A stretch of 64,000 bases of DNA from Actinostola sp. cb2023 (GCA_033675265.1 JAUJYZ010000505.1:51145-115144); one strand, 5' to 3'. Positions 10,756 to 21,452 are shown, counted from the stretch's first letter. The notes: generated by a model from the sequence alone, not told the origin. Made by a program: numbers and translations.

Positions 10756-11782
10756 GGTATCAGGGTACCCCAAACGACCATCATGCACGCAACACGCTCA
10801 AGCGCGTACTCGATCGTTACGTTAAAACCTCTATAAAGTATACATTTTCTGAAAGCTGAATAAATACAGAATTCAACAAAACAATTAGTTTTTAGAACAA
10901 AAACAGTATATTTGAAATAGGTAAAAAAGTTCAGATTTTCACATCACTATCATCGCCGAGGTCCCATACAGCCGCAATTTATCGGAAATCCTCGACTAAT
11001 ACCTTTATAAGCTCATGAGATATAGCTTACAAAAAAGGTGTCTCCGTTTATCGATACATTAACCCGTTGCATTTGTATACGGTCCTAAACTTCGAGCTCT
11101 GCAAAACTGGAAAACACTTTACAAAACAAGTTATAACTTTCGAAGGAAATTGAATATTAAAATTCGGAGAAACCTTTTTTGAAGAATATTTATTTGACAA
11201 AGTGTCTACCAAATTTCAGCTAAATCGGATAAAATCCCTTTGATCCGGAACTCAAAATGTGCGCTTGATTCATAGCTATTTTGTTTCCGAAATAAAGGCA
11301 AAAGAGTTTTCAAGTCAAGTGGCGCCTTTGTTTACACAAGCGTGGATAATCCACCACAAATATGTGATCCAATACCTGATGACATATGAATGGCATTCAA
11401 AAGAAGATCGCCTTACAGTACGTAACACAACGTGGCAGGAAAACAAAGTTACTGCTGGCGGAAAATACGAGCATTTTGACCGTGAGTGGTTTGGCATCGT
11501 TATTCAAGGATGTTTTGAGTGAACAGTTACGATTTTTGGATACTTTCTTCGCATCTGAATCTTTGTGGAAAGTCTGTTGCGTGAGTACTGTTGACAGCTT
11601 GCTTGTCAACATCTTTTTGGAACCAAATGAAACCAAAATTCGTTTTTTGATTCTAACTTTTTAGGAAAAAAATATTTTTAGATTCTGTTTTTTGGAGATG
11701 ATAGATAATATTCAATTAGATTTGATTGTTAAAAAAAATCAAAACCGGTGGTTTGAAAGGTTTTTTGGGGTACCCTGATACC
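10756..11782. mobile_element. Inner TTAA-flanked element, 1.03 kb
   Basis: Ends GGTATCAGGGTACCCCAAA and TTTGGGGTACCCTGATACC, each next to TTAA (10752-10755, 11783-11786), inserted into the right end of the pogo-like element. TTAA duplications fit piggyBac or Kolobok. The two overlapping ORFs near 11259-11664 do not resemble a transposase I recognise. Confidence 0.85.
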
Positions 11783-11875
11783 TTAATAGAGGGTGACCGC
11801 TTAATACAGGTTTGACTGTAATTAGTTAGTACTGTTTCATGGACATATGGTTTGTACTCTACTAGTGTTGTTTTT

Positions 11876-12345
11876 GTGAGCGATTGTTCGTTTTGTCAGT
11901 TTGTTCATTTGGCTTCTGTTTGATGGCGGCTTTCTTTGCTTGTTTGTTCGCTCGTCAGTCTGTTTCAGTTCGAATTGGTTTCGTTTGCCTGTTTTCGTGT
12001 TTGTTTCTGTGTTTGTTTTCTTGGTTTGTTTGTTTGGTTTCGTTTGCCTGTTTTCGTGTTTGTTTAGCTGTTTGTTTTCTTGTTTGTTTGGATGCGTTTG
12101 GCTGTTTTCGTGTTTGTTTCTGTGTTTGTTTTCTTGGTTTGTTTGTTTGGTTTCGTTTGCCTGTTTTCGTGTTTGTTTCTGTGTTTGTTTTCTTGGTTTG
12201 TTTGTTTGGTTTCGTTTGCCTGTTTTCGTGTTTGTTTCTCTGTTTGTTTTCTTGTTTGTTTGGTTGGTACCGGTTGCGTTTGGCTGTTTTTGTGTTTGTT
12301 TGTTTGTTTGGTTTCGTTTGTCTGATTTCGTGTTTCTTTATTTCT
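11876..12345. repeat. GTTT-rich minisatellite
   Basis: Repeats of TTTGCCTGTTTTCGTGTTTG and TTGGTTTGTTTGTTTGG over about 470 bp, ending some 35 bp before the PAN exon donor. The Cys/Leu/Phe/Val ORFs on plus and the Lys/Gln/Asn ORF on minus are artefacts of it. Confidence 0.93.
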
Positions 12346-12379
12346 TTATACATTTGATGAAAGCAACATATATAGAAAC

Positions 12380-12633
12380 CTCGGTTCCCCTGTAGAAGTA
12401 CCCTGGTTTGTCTTGGTAGTCCAGTGGATATTGATAGCGATCTGCGTTGTTCAGTTGACACAGCAGCATCCCAGGTGTTGGTGAAGGACCAAGGTTGTAC
12501 GAGACGCAGTCATGGTTCATGTAGCATTGTATACGGCATTGGTCTTCCGTCATTACCACACGATTCGCAGCTGTATGATTGAATAATAGTTTGTTCTGTG
12601 TTGCATCAGTGTGGAAGATAGCGTGTCGACATA
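12380..12633 (-). CDS. Gene 2, PAN/apple-domain exon
   Basis: Minus-strand exon of 254 nt: acceptor ATATATTTCCAG, two bases completing a codon, then 84 codons to G-T-E; donor GTTTCT (weak). The domain starts C-R-H-A-I-F and continues N-x-x-A-A-N-R-V-V-M, E-D-Q-C-x-x-x-C-Y-M-N-H-D-C-V-S-Y-N and G-x-x-L-C-Q-L-N, then ends Y-F-Y-R-G. The cysteine pattern C...C-x3-C-x5-C...C is that of a PAN/apple domain, used in secreted proteins to bind carbohydrate or protein. Only part of this exon (the portion after an internal Met) is visible as a plain ORF. Its phase at both ends matches its neighbours: upstream G|TA gives Val, and downstream is phase 0 into the EGF exon. Confidence 0.9.
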
Positions 12634-12694
12634 CTGGAAATATATAAAAATATTTTATAACTTGATATTCGATTAGAAAATGATTTACGTATTA

Positions 12695-14184
12695 TTATTT
12701 ATTTCCTTTCTTCCTTCCGTTCCCATATTCCTTCCTAGCCTGACCTTCCTTAATTATTTCCTGACTTTCTATCCTGTCTGGCTGGCCTTCCTCATCTTCC
12801 TTCCTTCCTTCCGTCATGACCTTCCTTCCTTCCTGACCTTCCTTAATTATTTCCTGACCTTCCTTAATTATTTCCTGACCTTCCTTAATTATTTCCTGAC
12901 CTTCTATCCTGTCTGGCTGGCCTTCCTCATCTTCCTTCCTTCCTTCCGTCATGACCTTCCTTCCTTCCTGACCTTCCTTAATTATTTCCTGACCTTCCTT
13001 AATTATTTCCTGACCTTCTATCCTGTCTGGCTGGCCTTCCTCATCTTCCTTCCCTTCCTTCCGTCATGACCTTCCTTCCTTCCTGACCTTCCTTAATTAT
13101 TTCCTGACCTTCCTTAATTATTTCCTGACCTTCCTTAATTATTTCCTGACCTTCTATCCTGTCTGGCTGGCCTTCCTCATCTTCCTTCCTTCCTTCCGTC
13201 ATGACCTTCCTTCCTTCCTGACCTTCCTTAATTATTTGCTGACCTTCCTTAATTATTTCCTGACCTTCTATCCTGTCTGGCTGGCCTTCCTCATCTTCCT
13301 TCCTTCCTTCCGTCATGACCTCCTTCCTTCTGACCTTCCTTAATTATTTCCTGACCTTCTATCCTGTCTGGCTGGTCATCTTCCTTCCTTCCTTCCTTCC
13401 TTCCTTCCTGACCTTCCTTAATTATTTCCTGACCTTCCTTAATTATTTCCTGACTTTCTATCCTGTCTGGCTGGCCTTCCTCATCTTCCTTCCTTCCTTC
13501 CGTCATGACCTTCCTTCCTTCCTGACCTTCCTTAATTATTTCCTGACCTTCCTTAATTATTTCCTGACCTTCTATCCTGTCTGGCTGGCCTTCCTCATCT
13601 TCCTTCCTTCCTTCCTCATCTTCCTTCCTTCCTTCCGTCATGACCTTCCTTCCGTCATGACCTTCCTTCCTTCCCTGACCTTCCTTAATTATTTCCTGAC
13701 CTTCCTTAATTATTTACCTTTATCCTTCCTGACCTTCCTTAATTATTTCCTGACCTTCTTCCTTCCTGTCTATTTCCTGGCCTTCCTTAATTATTTCCTC
13801 TATCCTGTCTGGCTTCCTTCCTTCCTTCCTTCCTTCCGTCATGACCTTCCTTCCTTCCTGACCTTCCTTAATTATTTCCTGACCTTCCTTAATTATTTCC
13901 TGACCTTCTATCCTGTCTGGCTGGCCTTCCTCATCTTCCTTCCTTCCTTCCGTCATGACCTTCCTTCCTTCCTGACCTTCCTTAATTATTTCCTGACCTT
14001 CCTTAATTATTTCCTGACCTTCTATCCTGTCTGGCTGGCCTTCCTCATCTTCCTTCCTTCCTTCCGTCGTGACCTTCCTTCCTTTCGTCGTGACCTTCCT
14101 TCCTTCCGTCGTGACCTTTCTTCCTTCCGTGACCTTCCTTCCTTCATGACCTTCCTTCCCGACCTTCCTTCTTTCCTGACCTAA
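12695..14184. repeat. Pyrimidine-strand minisatellite with CCTT repeats
   Basis: About 1.5 kb built from CCTGACCTTCCTTAATTATTT, CTATCCTGTCTGGCTGGCC and CCTTCCTTCCGTCATGACC blocks in higher-order order, with one strand nearly all pyrimidine. It lies within the 1.6-kb intron between the PAN exon and the cysteine-module exon. All F-L-T-F-L-N-Y and E-G-Q-E-I-I-K ORFs here are products of the repeat. Confidence 0.95.
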
Positions 14185-14250
14185 CTCTCCTCCTCCACCA
14201 TTCTTCCCTACCTTCCAAGCTTGCCTTTCTGATCGTTCTTTACAACTCAC

Positions 14251-14412
14251 CCTTAAATTTATAGGCATCCATTGCCCAAGTTCCCCCAGTCCCTTTCTCA
14301 CAGTTCGTTGCTTTGCCATACTTATAGTACTTTTCTTCTGCATCTGGGCTGCTGTAGCATTCTCCCCCATACTGTAGTCCAAACACAAGATAACCTTTCT
14401 TTTCTGTGATCC
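14251..14412 (-). CDS. Gene 2, GECYS-type cysteine-module exon
   Basis: Minus-strand exon of 162 nt: acceptor AAAAGTGTGCAG, then G-G plus 53 codons plus one G, donor G|GTGAGT. Translation contains K-G-Y-L-V-F-G-L-Q-Y-G-G-E-C-Y-S, Y-Y-K-Y-G-K-A-T-N-C and G-T-G-G-T-W-A-M-D-A-Y-K-F-K. Phase 1 at the 3' end joins the PAN exon exactly. G-x-Q-x-x-G-E-C-[YW]-S followed by C-x-x-G-x-G-G-x-W is a module I recall from many anthozoan secreted proteins, often beside PAN, EGF or fibrinogen-like domains; no database check is possible. The track shows a different, meaningless frame here. Upstream exons, including the signal peptide, were not found; the DIRS element lies in the intron 5' of this exon. Confidence 0.82.
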
Positions 14413-14620
14413 CTGCACACTTTTGTATATATTCTTGTGGGGTGGGTAGGGAGGGTTTCCCAAAATATTCTGATAAAGCTCTATCCGACGTGTCTTTAAA
14501 GCATCCGATGTGGACGAAATCTGGGAGAACAGAGTTTCAGAATATTCAAAATTCGCGAATAATTGCAGAAATTCGTAATGACAAAACGAAGAAAGTCAGT
14601 GACTGGGAAGGTTCCTGTTT

Positions 14621-14621
<1 letters not shown>

Positions 14622-14693
<72 letters not shown>
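14622..14693. repeat. (CAA)n microsatellite
   Basis: About 24 CAA triplets. The poly-Gln ORF crossing it (14406-14843) is not coding; it overlaps the gene 2 exon on the other strand. Confidence 0.95.
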
Positions 14694-15300
14694 AGGTACC
14701 TTTACTGGAAGTTGTATTTTTTAAGAATTTCCGAGCCTCGGAAATTCGTTGGAAATGTCAAAAACTTTCGAATTGTACGTCGCGCGCGCGATTTTCCCAA
14801 TTTTCTCGGTTTTTGGAAACCGGGGATAAAATTTAAAAATTAAACGAGACTTACCTGTAAGTCGATGTTTGATTGTAATTCTATCACGGCATCAGTCAGG
14901 AACGGAGGAGTCACATGAGAAGCATGCGCTTGCTAAAACGGTCATTCTTTAAAGCCAAGCGTATCCAGGAACAAATAGAAGGAACGAAGGAGTCAGGGAG
15001 GGAAACCCACAGTGGAGGGCATGTGACTCCTCCGTTCCTGACTGATGCCGTGATAGAATTACAATCAAACATCGACTTACAGGTAAGTCTCGTTTAATTT
15101 TTAAATTCTATCACGTCATCAGTCTACATGTACGTCACTACGGAGTCCCATGAGATTTGAAAGTCCTGGATACGCTTACAACTGTAAAACACAGCGTATT
15201 GTTATAACGGCGTATATTTAAATCATACCTTATAGAGGTTACATGTTGAACTTATAATAAAAAGATTAAGTAGTTCCATTATGATTGGAATAATGTTCTA

Positions 15301-16218
15301 CTATACTATAGAGCCAAAGTTATTTGGCAAAGGTTTGTCATAAAATTTTGCAAATGTTCGTGCATTTGACCAGCCTCCTGCTCTTAGGATGTCCTGAAGG
15401 GGTAAACCTGCTGATTTTCCGTATGAAACAGCGGCGGACCTTCCACTGTGCGCCGGTGTGACCACACAGAGTCGTTCGTCTGGTTCGTAGGACATGAGTT
15501 CTATTGGTGCGATATGTCGTCCTGGCTTAGAAGTCTTTAGTATTTCATTTATGGTAAATACATATTTGTTGGGTAAACTTTGCATATATTGTGTATCGAG
15601 TTTTGCTATTGTCTGGCATCTTTGTCCAGTTAAAAGGCATAACAGCATTGTAAGTTTTAAGGTTAGAGATTTCAACGACAGCCCCGAGTTCGGCGACATG
15701 CTTTGTATATGTTTTAATACAATCCCTGCATCCCACATAAACTTGTAGCGTGGCAGTGAGGGCTTCATTTCAAAAATTCCTTTCATGAATCTGGTTAAAA
15801 GGGATTGAGAGCCAAACGTACCGCTTGGCACATCAATTACAATGGATAGAGCTGACCTAGCTGTATTAATGGCGCTGTATCCAAGCCCTTTCTGGTACAA
15901 GTGTGTAAGGAATTCAATCCCATGTTGAATTGTCGCTCTTAGTGGATCAATGCTATTTTCAGAGCAATACTGTTCCGTTAAATATGTGTGATATTGTTTG
16001 CTGGTTGTTTTCCGCCAGGACGCCATAATGATATCTCTTGCGGTATCTGACATGCCTATGTTGTCTAGGTGTTTCCTGACAAGTGGCAGACAAGAAGGCT
16101 TAGTTTCGCCCATAGTGGGTGTGGTGTTCGTGGCTTGTTTGGCAGCCATAACAGAGCTCGATGAGGCTTCAGGGTTACCGGTGGCTGTGTCAGTAGTTTC
16201 ATGGCCTTTGGATACCAT
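15301..16218 (-). pseudogene. DIRS tyrosine recombinase with internal deletion
   Basis: 305-codon ORF. The N-terminal half resembles the SAM-like core-binding domain (W-R-K-T-T-S-K-Q-Y; L-Y-Q-K-G-L-G-Y-S-A-I-N). Catalytic Arg I is in L-L-T-G-Q-R-C-Q-T-I, H-x-x-R is in A-H-S-G-R-S-A-A, and the H/W-Y end is in A-G-G-W...F-A-K-F-Y-D-K-P. Between R-L-C-V-V and the A-H-S-G-R-S motif, about 60 residues usually present in this family (the segment around the beta strands and the L-F-[IV]-S...P-H loop) are missing, without loss of frame. It overlaps the RNase H frame by about 150 nt. In an intact element it would integrate a circular DNA intermediate. Confidence 0.85.
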
Positions 16219-16958
16219 GCCTGGGTAGCCCAGTCTGGTACAACCATTATTCCCTTTGCCCCATCCTCTTGAATTTTCTTCAGGGCGTTTGGTATTACAC
16301 TAAATGGGGGAAATGCATAAAAATTGAGATTGGACCATGAAAGTGAAAACGCATCGACTGCAGAGGCTCCAGGGTCTGGTCTATACGAGACATAGTTCTC
16401 CAACTGATTGTTTAAACGGGAGGCAAATAAATCTACATCTGGTGTGACATTAAGTTTGATCAAGGCCTCGCGTAATGCAATCTTGTCCAACATCCACTCA
16501 GTTTCGGATCTATTTTCCCGAGATTCAAAATCCGCTTTCGTATTTAGCTTACCAGGGATATGAGCTGCACTAAGCCATGAGTCACGGCTTATTGCCCATT
16601 CCCAAATGATCTTACATAGCGTATTGAGATCGTATGAGTGGCTGGTGCCCATATTGTTTATGATTGCTACCGAGGTACTGTTGTCAATCAAAAGGCGGGC
16701 ATGTTTCCCCTTCTCATGGTTGAGAAAGGTTTTCATGCCAAGGAAAACTGCCAGTAATTCTAGATAGTTGATGTGATGTTGTTTTTCTTCTGTAGACCAT
16801 AAACCTCCGGTGGAGCTGTCATTATAAACTGCGCCCCACCCCTCATTACACGCATCTGTGGTGAGCGTACAAGCCGGCTCATCGCGCGTTATGGGATTGA
16901 AACTTTGCCGCACGTTCTCAATCCACCAATCAAGCTCTAGTTTTGCTGATGCAGAGAG
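16065..16958 (-). pseudogene. DIRS RNase H domain
   Basis: The open frame starts within R-Q-S-F-N-P and shows T-T-D-A-C-N-E-G-W-G (first catalytic Asp), Y-L-E-L-L-A-V (Glu), L-L-I-D-N-S-T-S-V-A (Asp) and H-I-P-G-K-L-N-T-K-A-D (His/Asp), the full RNase H signature, followed by the DIRS/Pao-type tail D-V-D-L-F-A-S-R-L-N-N-Q and V-P-D-W. The link to RT is broken by frame changes near 16958 and 17028, where neighbouring frames continue the conserved reading. Terminates at 16065. Confidence 0.85.
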
Positions 16959-17023
16959 TCATGGGTTTATCAAAATTTCCCCTATTACCCTTCAGTGCCT
17001 TTGTTTTGTCTCTCTCGAGTGCT

Positions 17024-17570
17024 CTATAGTATAAGTCCGTGTATTACTCCCGGAAATGAGGCGATAATTTTCCCTATCACTTTAGCAGTTGTTCTAATGG
17101 TTAACTTCTGTCGATCGCGTATCGACTGGCAGAGTGCTTTTAAGTCTGACCCTTTTTCTGTTGTAAGTGTGACAGTCATGTCCACAGAGTCTATTATGAA
17201 TCCCAAAAACACCAAGTGTTGTGAGGGCCTAAAGACAGATTTTTCTGGGTGGATAATGAACCCCAGGGAGTCAAGCAGTTGAAAGCTGGTTGTGACGTTG
17301 CTAAGACATTCATTATATGTGTCACCTTGTAAGAATAGATCATCAATATATCCCACGGCAATGTATCCCATGCGGTGCAGGATTGTAAGAGGTGGTTTCA
17401 AGAGCTTAGTAAATTTGCGTGGAGCACACGATAACCCGTTAGGCAGACAAGTATATTGATATAATTTTCCTTCCCAAACGAATCTGAGGTATTTCCGGTA
17501 TTGTTTTGCTATTCGAACAGAATAATACGTGTCCTTCAGATCGATGGATGCCATAAAGCAATCTTTCTCC
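17024..17570 (-). pseudogene. DIRS reverse transcriptase, C-terminal part
   Basis: Contains S-I-D-L-K-D-T-Y-Y-S-V (motif A), P-N-G-L-S-C-A-P-R-K-F-T-K (motif B), Y-I-D-D-L-F-L (catalytic motif C), L-G-F-x-I-x-P-E-K-S (motif D) and F-L-G-F-I-I-D-S (motif E). Its beginning is joined to 22813 in the uninterrupted element: the Lys-Leu-Val codon triplet is split by the insertion at 17571-22812. A frame change occurs right after I-H-G-L. Confidence 0.88.
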
Positions 17571-17727
17571 ACTATTCATAACACTCTAATGAGATGCAAA
17601 GATGAAATACGGTATAATAATGCCTCGTTAACACCCACGTGCACGTGTGCACGGGCACAGTGGCAATATATACGGCATCAAAGGCAGGACACTCCCTTCT
17701 TGCTCAGTTCCAGCGGAACAGTGGTCA

Positions 17728-17845
17728 GATGAACTCTTCTTTGTTTTTTCTTGATACGACCCACGCGAATCATTCTGAATTCATGGCCGAAGTACGAATG
17801 CCGATAGAACCTGCTCCTCTGGTAGAAGAAAGAGAACTTGAGGTA
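17728..17845 (+). CDS. Candidate first exon of an ORF in the 4.9-kb element
   Basis: Starts M-N-S-S-L-F-F-L-D, contains H-S-E-F-M-A-E-V-R-M-P-I and E-E-R-E-L-E, and runs to a GAG|GTATAA donor-like site. The following acceptor AAGTCAG near 17880 would join it in frame to the acidic Gln/Pro-rich ORF. This is a proposed splice only; the product is unknown. Confidence 0.35.
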
Positions 17846-17880
17846 TAAAGTTTTACGTTTTATGATTCATTTCAAGTCAG

Positions 17881-18104
17881 CAGCAACGTGGGTGCTTTGA
17901 TGAATACCGCACAAATTTATATCTGATGATTGCCGAAGGTTATGATGTACAATTCCCTGAATTGCCAGCTCAACAAGACCCGCAAGCTGAACAGCCTGAA
18001 CAGCAACAGCCGCCGAACACCAACAACCAAGTTCCAGTGTTTGAACAAAATGATTTTCTCGGCGGAGGTTCGAGTGTTGCAAATGAGTTTTGTGAACAGG
18101 AATA
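17881..18104 (+). CDS. Candidate second exon, Gln/Pro-rich tail
   Basis: Open from the acceptor-like AG to TAA at 18102-18104. It reads Q-Q-R-G-C-F-D-E-Y-R-T-N-L, M-I-A-E-G-Y-D-V-Q-F-P-E-L-P, a Gln/Pro/Asn-rich run, then D-F-L-G-G-G-S-S-V-A-N-E-F-C-E-Q-E. The bases coding the last 20 or so residues are the founder sequence of the minisatellite that follows. Function unknown; perhaps an accessory protein of the mobile element. Confidence 0.35.
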
Positions 18105-18890
18105 AATTGCCAGTGTTTGATTTAAAATGACTCGGCGGAGGTTCGAGGAATGATTGCAAATGAGTGTGAACAGGCATGGAATTGCAGATTGATTTGTAAA
18201 ATGAATGAGAATGATTGCAAATGAGTTAAGTGTGAACAGGAATGAAATTGCCAGTGTTTGATTTGTAAAATGACTTTCTCGGCGGAGGTTCGAGGAATGA
18301 TTGCAAATGAGTTAAGTGTGAACAGGCATGGAATTGACAGTGATTGATTTGTAAAATGACTTTCTCGGCGGAGGTTCGAGGAATGATTGCAAATGAGTTC
18401 TGTGTGAACAGGAATGAAATTGCCAGGGTTTGATTTGTAAAATGACTTTCTCGGCGGAGGTTCGAGAAATGATTGCAAATGAGTTAAGTGTGAACAGGCA
18501 TGGAATTGACAGTGTTTGATTTGTAAAATGACTTTCTCGGCGGAGGTTCGAGGAATGATTGCAAATGAGTTCTGTGTGAACAGGAATGAAATTGACAGTG
18601 ATTGATTTGTAAAATGACTTTCTCTGCGGAGGTTCGAGGAATGATTGCAAATCGGAATTAGGTGTGAACAGGCATGGAATTGACAGTGTTTGATTTGTAA
18701 AATGATTTTCTCGGCGGAGGTTCGAGGAATGATTGCAAATCGGAGTTAAGTGTGAACAGGCATGGAATTGACAGTGACTGATTTGTAAAATGACTTTCTC
18801 GGCGGGAGTTCGAGGAAAGATTGCAAATGAGTTATGCGTGAACAGGCATGAAAATGCCAGTGTTTGATTTGTAAAATGACCTTGTCGGGT
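18040..18890. repeat. Minisatellite of about 87 bp derived from an ORF end
   Basis: About nine units containing TCTCGGCGGAGGTTCGAGGA, ATTGCAAATGAGTT, GTGTGAACAGG and TTTGATTTGTAAAATGA. The first unit is the 3' end of the ORF ending at 18104; later units have indels and stops. Confidence 0.9.
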
Positions 18891-19330
18891 TGGTTCAGAG
18901 AATATTGCAAATGAGTTCTTGTGAATAACTATTGTTCTTTGAAAACAGGCTTGACAATACCAGTGGGTAATTTGTAAAATGACCTTCTCGTCGGGTTGGT
19001 TCAGAGAATACTGCAAATGAGTTCTTGTGAATAGCTATTGTTCTTTGAAAACAGGCTTGACAATACCAGTGTAATTTTTGACCTTCTCGTTTGTAAAATT
19101 AGTTCTTGTGAATAGCTATTGTTCTTTGAAAACAGGCTTGACAATCAGTGTTTGATTTGTAAAATTACCTTCTCGTCGGGTTGGTTCAGAGAATATTGCA
19201 AATTAGTTCTTGTGAATAGCTATTGTTCTTTGTAAACAGGCTTGACAATACCAGTGGGTAATTTATAAAATGACCTTCTCGTCGGGTTGGTTCAGAGAAG
19301 ACTGCAAATGAGTTCTTGGGAATAGCTGTT
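18870..19330. repeat. Second minisatellite, about 100-120 bp units
   Basis: Four to five units with GTCGGGTTGGTTCAGAGAAT, GAGTTCTTGTGAATAGC, TATTGTTCTTTGAAAACAGG and CTTGACAATACCAGTG. It shares the TTTGTAAAATGACCTTCTCG core with the first block, so it is a diverged sub-family. Confidence 0.88.
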
Positions 19331-21448
19331 CTGTGTAATCGGGTACTATATGCCGTCGCTTGATTGGCTAAATGACTGCTCGGGCGGGGTGTCCGATCGA
19401 GAAGAGATTGCAATTGTAATGAAGCAAATTTGAATTTCTAGTAGCTCTTCGGCTTGTCATTTATGGATTCAGACACGGAATGACAAGCTGTTAAAACCTT
19501 ACAAGGCGATGGATACTTAATTTGACAAAGCCATCGGTTGAGAGCTTTCTGAGAATAATTATGAACCCGGCTTCCGGACTTCCCGGGCCCGAGTTTACAT
19601 ACCGAGTTTAACAAATATGAAGCGTTGGAGTTGGTGGTTTCGTGAAAGAACGCAGCTCATGATACTAATAATGGAAAGAGTAACTACTACCGAATTACCT
19701 ATGAGACACTCTGGGATAAAGTTACTGAGGAAAATGTATATCACAGGGCACGGGTGTTTGCTGCTTGTACTTTCAATCAGTACCTGTTTCTACTTTCAAA
19801 CAGTACGTACTGAAAGATTTGATCACTCTCGGCGCAAAAAATAATAAAGTTCGACTGTTGGTGCACGGAGTCATGACAATGAGTTTAACCTACCAATAAA
19901 CAGTGTATATACGTGTAAGATTTAATAGCTTCAACATATTTATATACAATAAAACGAATTAAGTCTCAGAGTTTTGATAGCTTTGAAAAAGGGGTATCTA
20001 AATCAACCCCCCCGGTAATACTGGGTCTGGGCTGTTAGATCTCTCTGCTGACTTGTCGGGGTTTGTTCTCGTAACACGTCATCCCGTTTCTTGATCTTTT
20101 ATTCCAGGAGAGTATATCCTGGCCTGGGGAACGTGATGTTCAATTTTCACATACGGATCACCGCGCAAGCAGAAATAACGGAAAATGATCATGTGCCAAA
20201 CCCCGTCAATGTCGGCAGATAGATGACACAGGTCAGGGCCGGATTCAGAAATTTGTGAGGGGGTGTCCAAATAAAAATAAAAATCGGAAACTGTTTTTAT
20301 CAGTTTACACGATTTCTGGTTTCTCGAGGTAGCTATTGTCTTCGAGGCTAATTCGAGTTTACTAATTTTGAAGCGTCCCACCACGCCACCAATTGGCGCT
20401 TAGAAGAGCATGTCCACCAGCGTAAGACGTCTTGGATGCTTCCTGGCAAAGTTCGTTATTATGGTTTTAATGTCAATGGGCATGTCATAATGGACATGCG
20501 TTAACGCTAGATCGTTACGTCGGTCCTATCCCATAATGCTTCTCATGTAGGTCTTTTTAAAAGTAGGTGAGCTCACTGTTGGCTCTCTCGGTCTCACAAG
20601 ATGACACTCCGATAGTATCTCTGTTGTAGCTCCTGTCAGCTGCCATTTCTCCAAGAGATCGTTCAATCGCAGGGGATAGCTCGCATATAAATACTTCGAA
20701 ACTGTCGTGCCTCTACAGACCTGGTATGACGCGTGTCAAGAAGGCGTTTCCTTTCTGCATCTGACAGGACCTCCTTTATCCACTCCTGCAGGTCTTGTTT
20801 CTTTTTGGTGAATTGTTGAAGCTGATAGCACAACTTTCTCGGATGTGTCCACCATGTTTCTAACGGCAACCGTTGCTTGGAACACTAACTAATCTGATAT
20901 TTAAATCCATTCAGTTGAGCAACTCAATTAGTGTTCACGCTACGATGAACGTACCTGTTAAAAGTTTCCAGAATGGAACGCTGTTTTGGAGCACGAGCTC
21001 TCTTTTTTATGATATATTTGAATTATTTAATTCTCGTCAAAAGAACTGAAGACTGAACGATACAGCAGCGTGTCAAAAGCTCGGCATATCAGACAGTTAA
21101 TTATTGTAACGCAGAATTGGCTTATTTGTCTAGCCTAATTTTCATCTCGTTTTTTTTTTTTTTTAACGTATTGGATCTAAAGATAATCACCGAAGGGCGA
21201 AGGCTCTAACAACATGATTTATCAACACGAGACATTGCTTCTGAATTCACAAACATTGTTGGAGGAAGGTTATGTCGTCTTGTTTTCAAAATAACCACAA
21301 TAATTCATAGAGATATGGATATATCAATCCAATACTAGTACTTCAAAGGGTTTAGAGACCCTTAGAACTTAGAATAAAGTGAGTTGATACACGCAGTGAA
21401 AAACTGAAAATAAAAGCAATGCGAGCAGAGGTAAACCCATATTTACAC
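19331..21448. other. Interior of the 4.9-kb element, no identified gene
   Basis: Two minus-strand ORFs have protein-like composition but no recognisable domain: 20869-20663 (charged, with K-K-K-Q-D-L-Q-E-W-I-K-E-V and A-R-Q-F-R-S-I-Y) and 20384-20079 (W-H-M-I-I-F-R-Y-F and I-E-H-H-V-P-Q). They could be captured host exons or decayed transposon coding. The plus ORF at 19617 is less convincing. Confidence 0.3.
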
Positions 21449-21452
21449 TTAA

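Larger units (their letters stand above)
8460..11818. mobile_element. Middle pogo-like element, 3.36 kb
   Basis: Ends CAGTCGAACCTGTATTAAGC and GCTTAATACAGGTTTGACTG, with TA at 8458-8459 and 11819-11820, inserted in the MITE at 8358-11859. Subterminal GTGACCGCTTAATACAGG motifs recur near 10570, 10660 and 11790. The interior holds a four-unit tandem repeat (8945-9575) and otherwise no recognisable coding sequence from 9576 to 10740, so it is non-autonomous as seen. An ACCACAGGTAACCCAAGCTAT motif near 10180 resembles sequence near 34300. Confidence 0.85.
8358..11859. mobile_element. Outer TA-flanked MITE, split by insertion
   Basis: Left piece 8358-8457 starts GAGTGCAAACCATATGTCCG; right piece 11821-11859 ends in the complement GGACATATGGTTTGTACTC. 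TA flanks lie at 8356-8357 and 11860-11861. An unsplit sibling of 141 bp sits at 39074-39214 and shows the intact structure. It lies in the last intron of gene 2. Confidence 0.85.

Noticed and set aside
11884..14463. Cys/Phe/Val, F-L-T-F-L-N and K/E/G/Q repeat ORFs
   Set aside because: Translations of GTTT and CCTT minisatellites; the real exons here lie on the minus strand in other frames.
14406..14843. Poly-glutamine protein
   Set aside because: Created by a CAA microsatellite; upstream part is the antisense of the gene 2 exon and no splice sites or domain support it.
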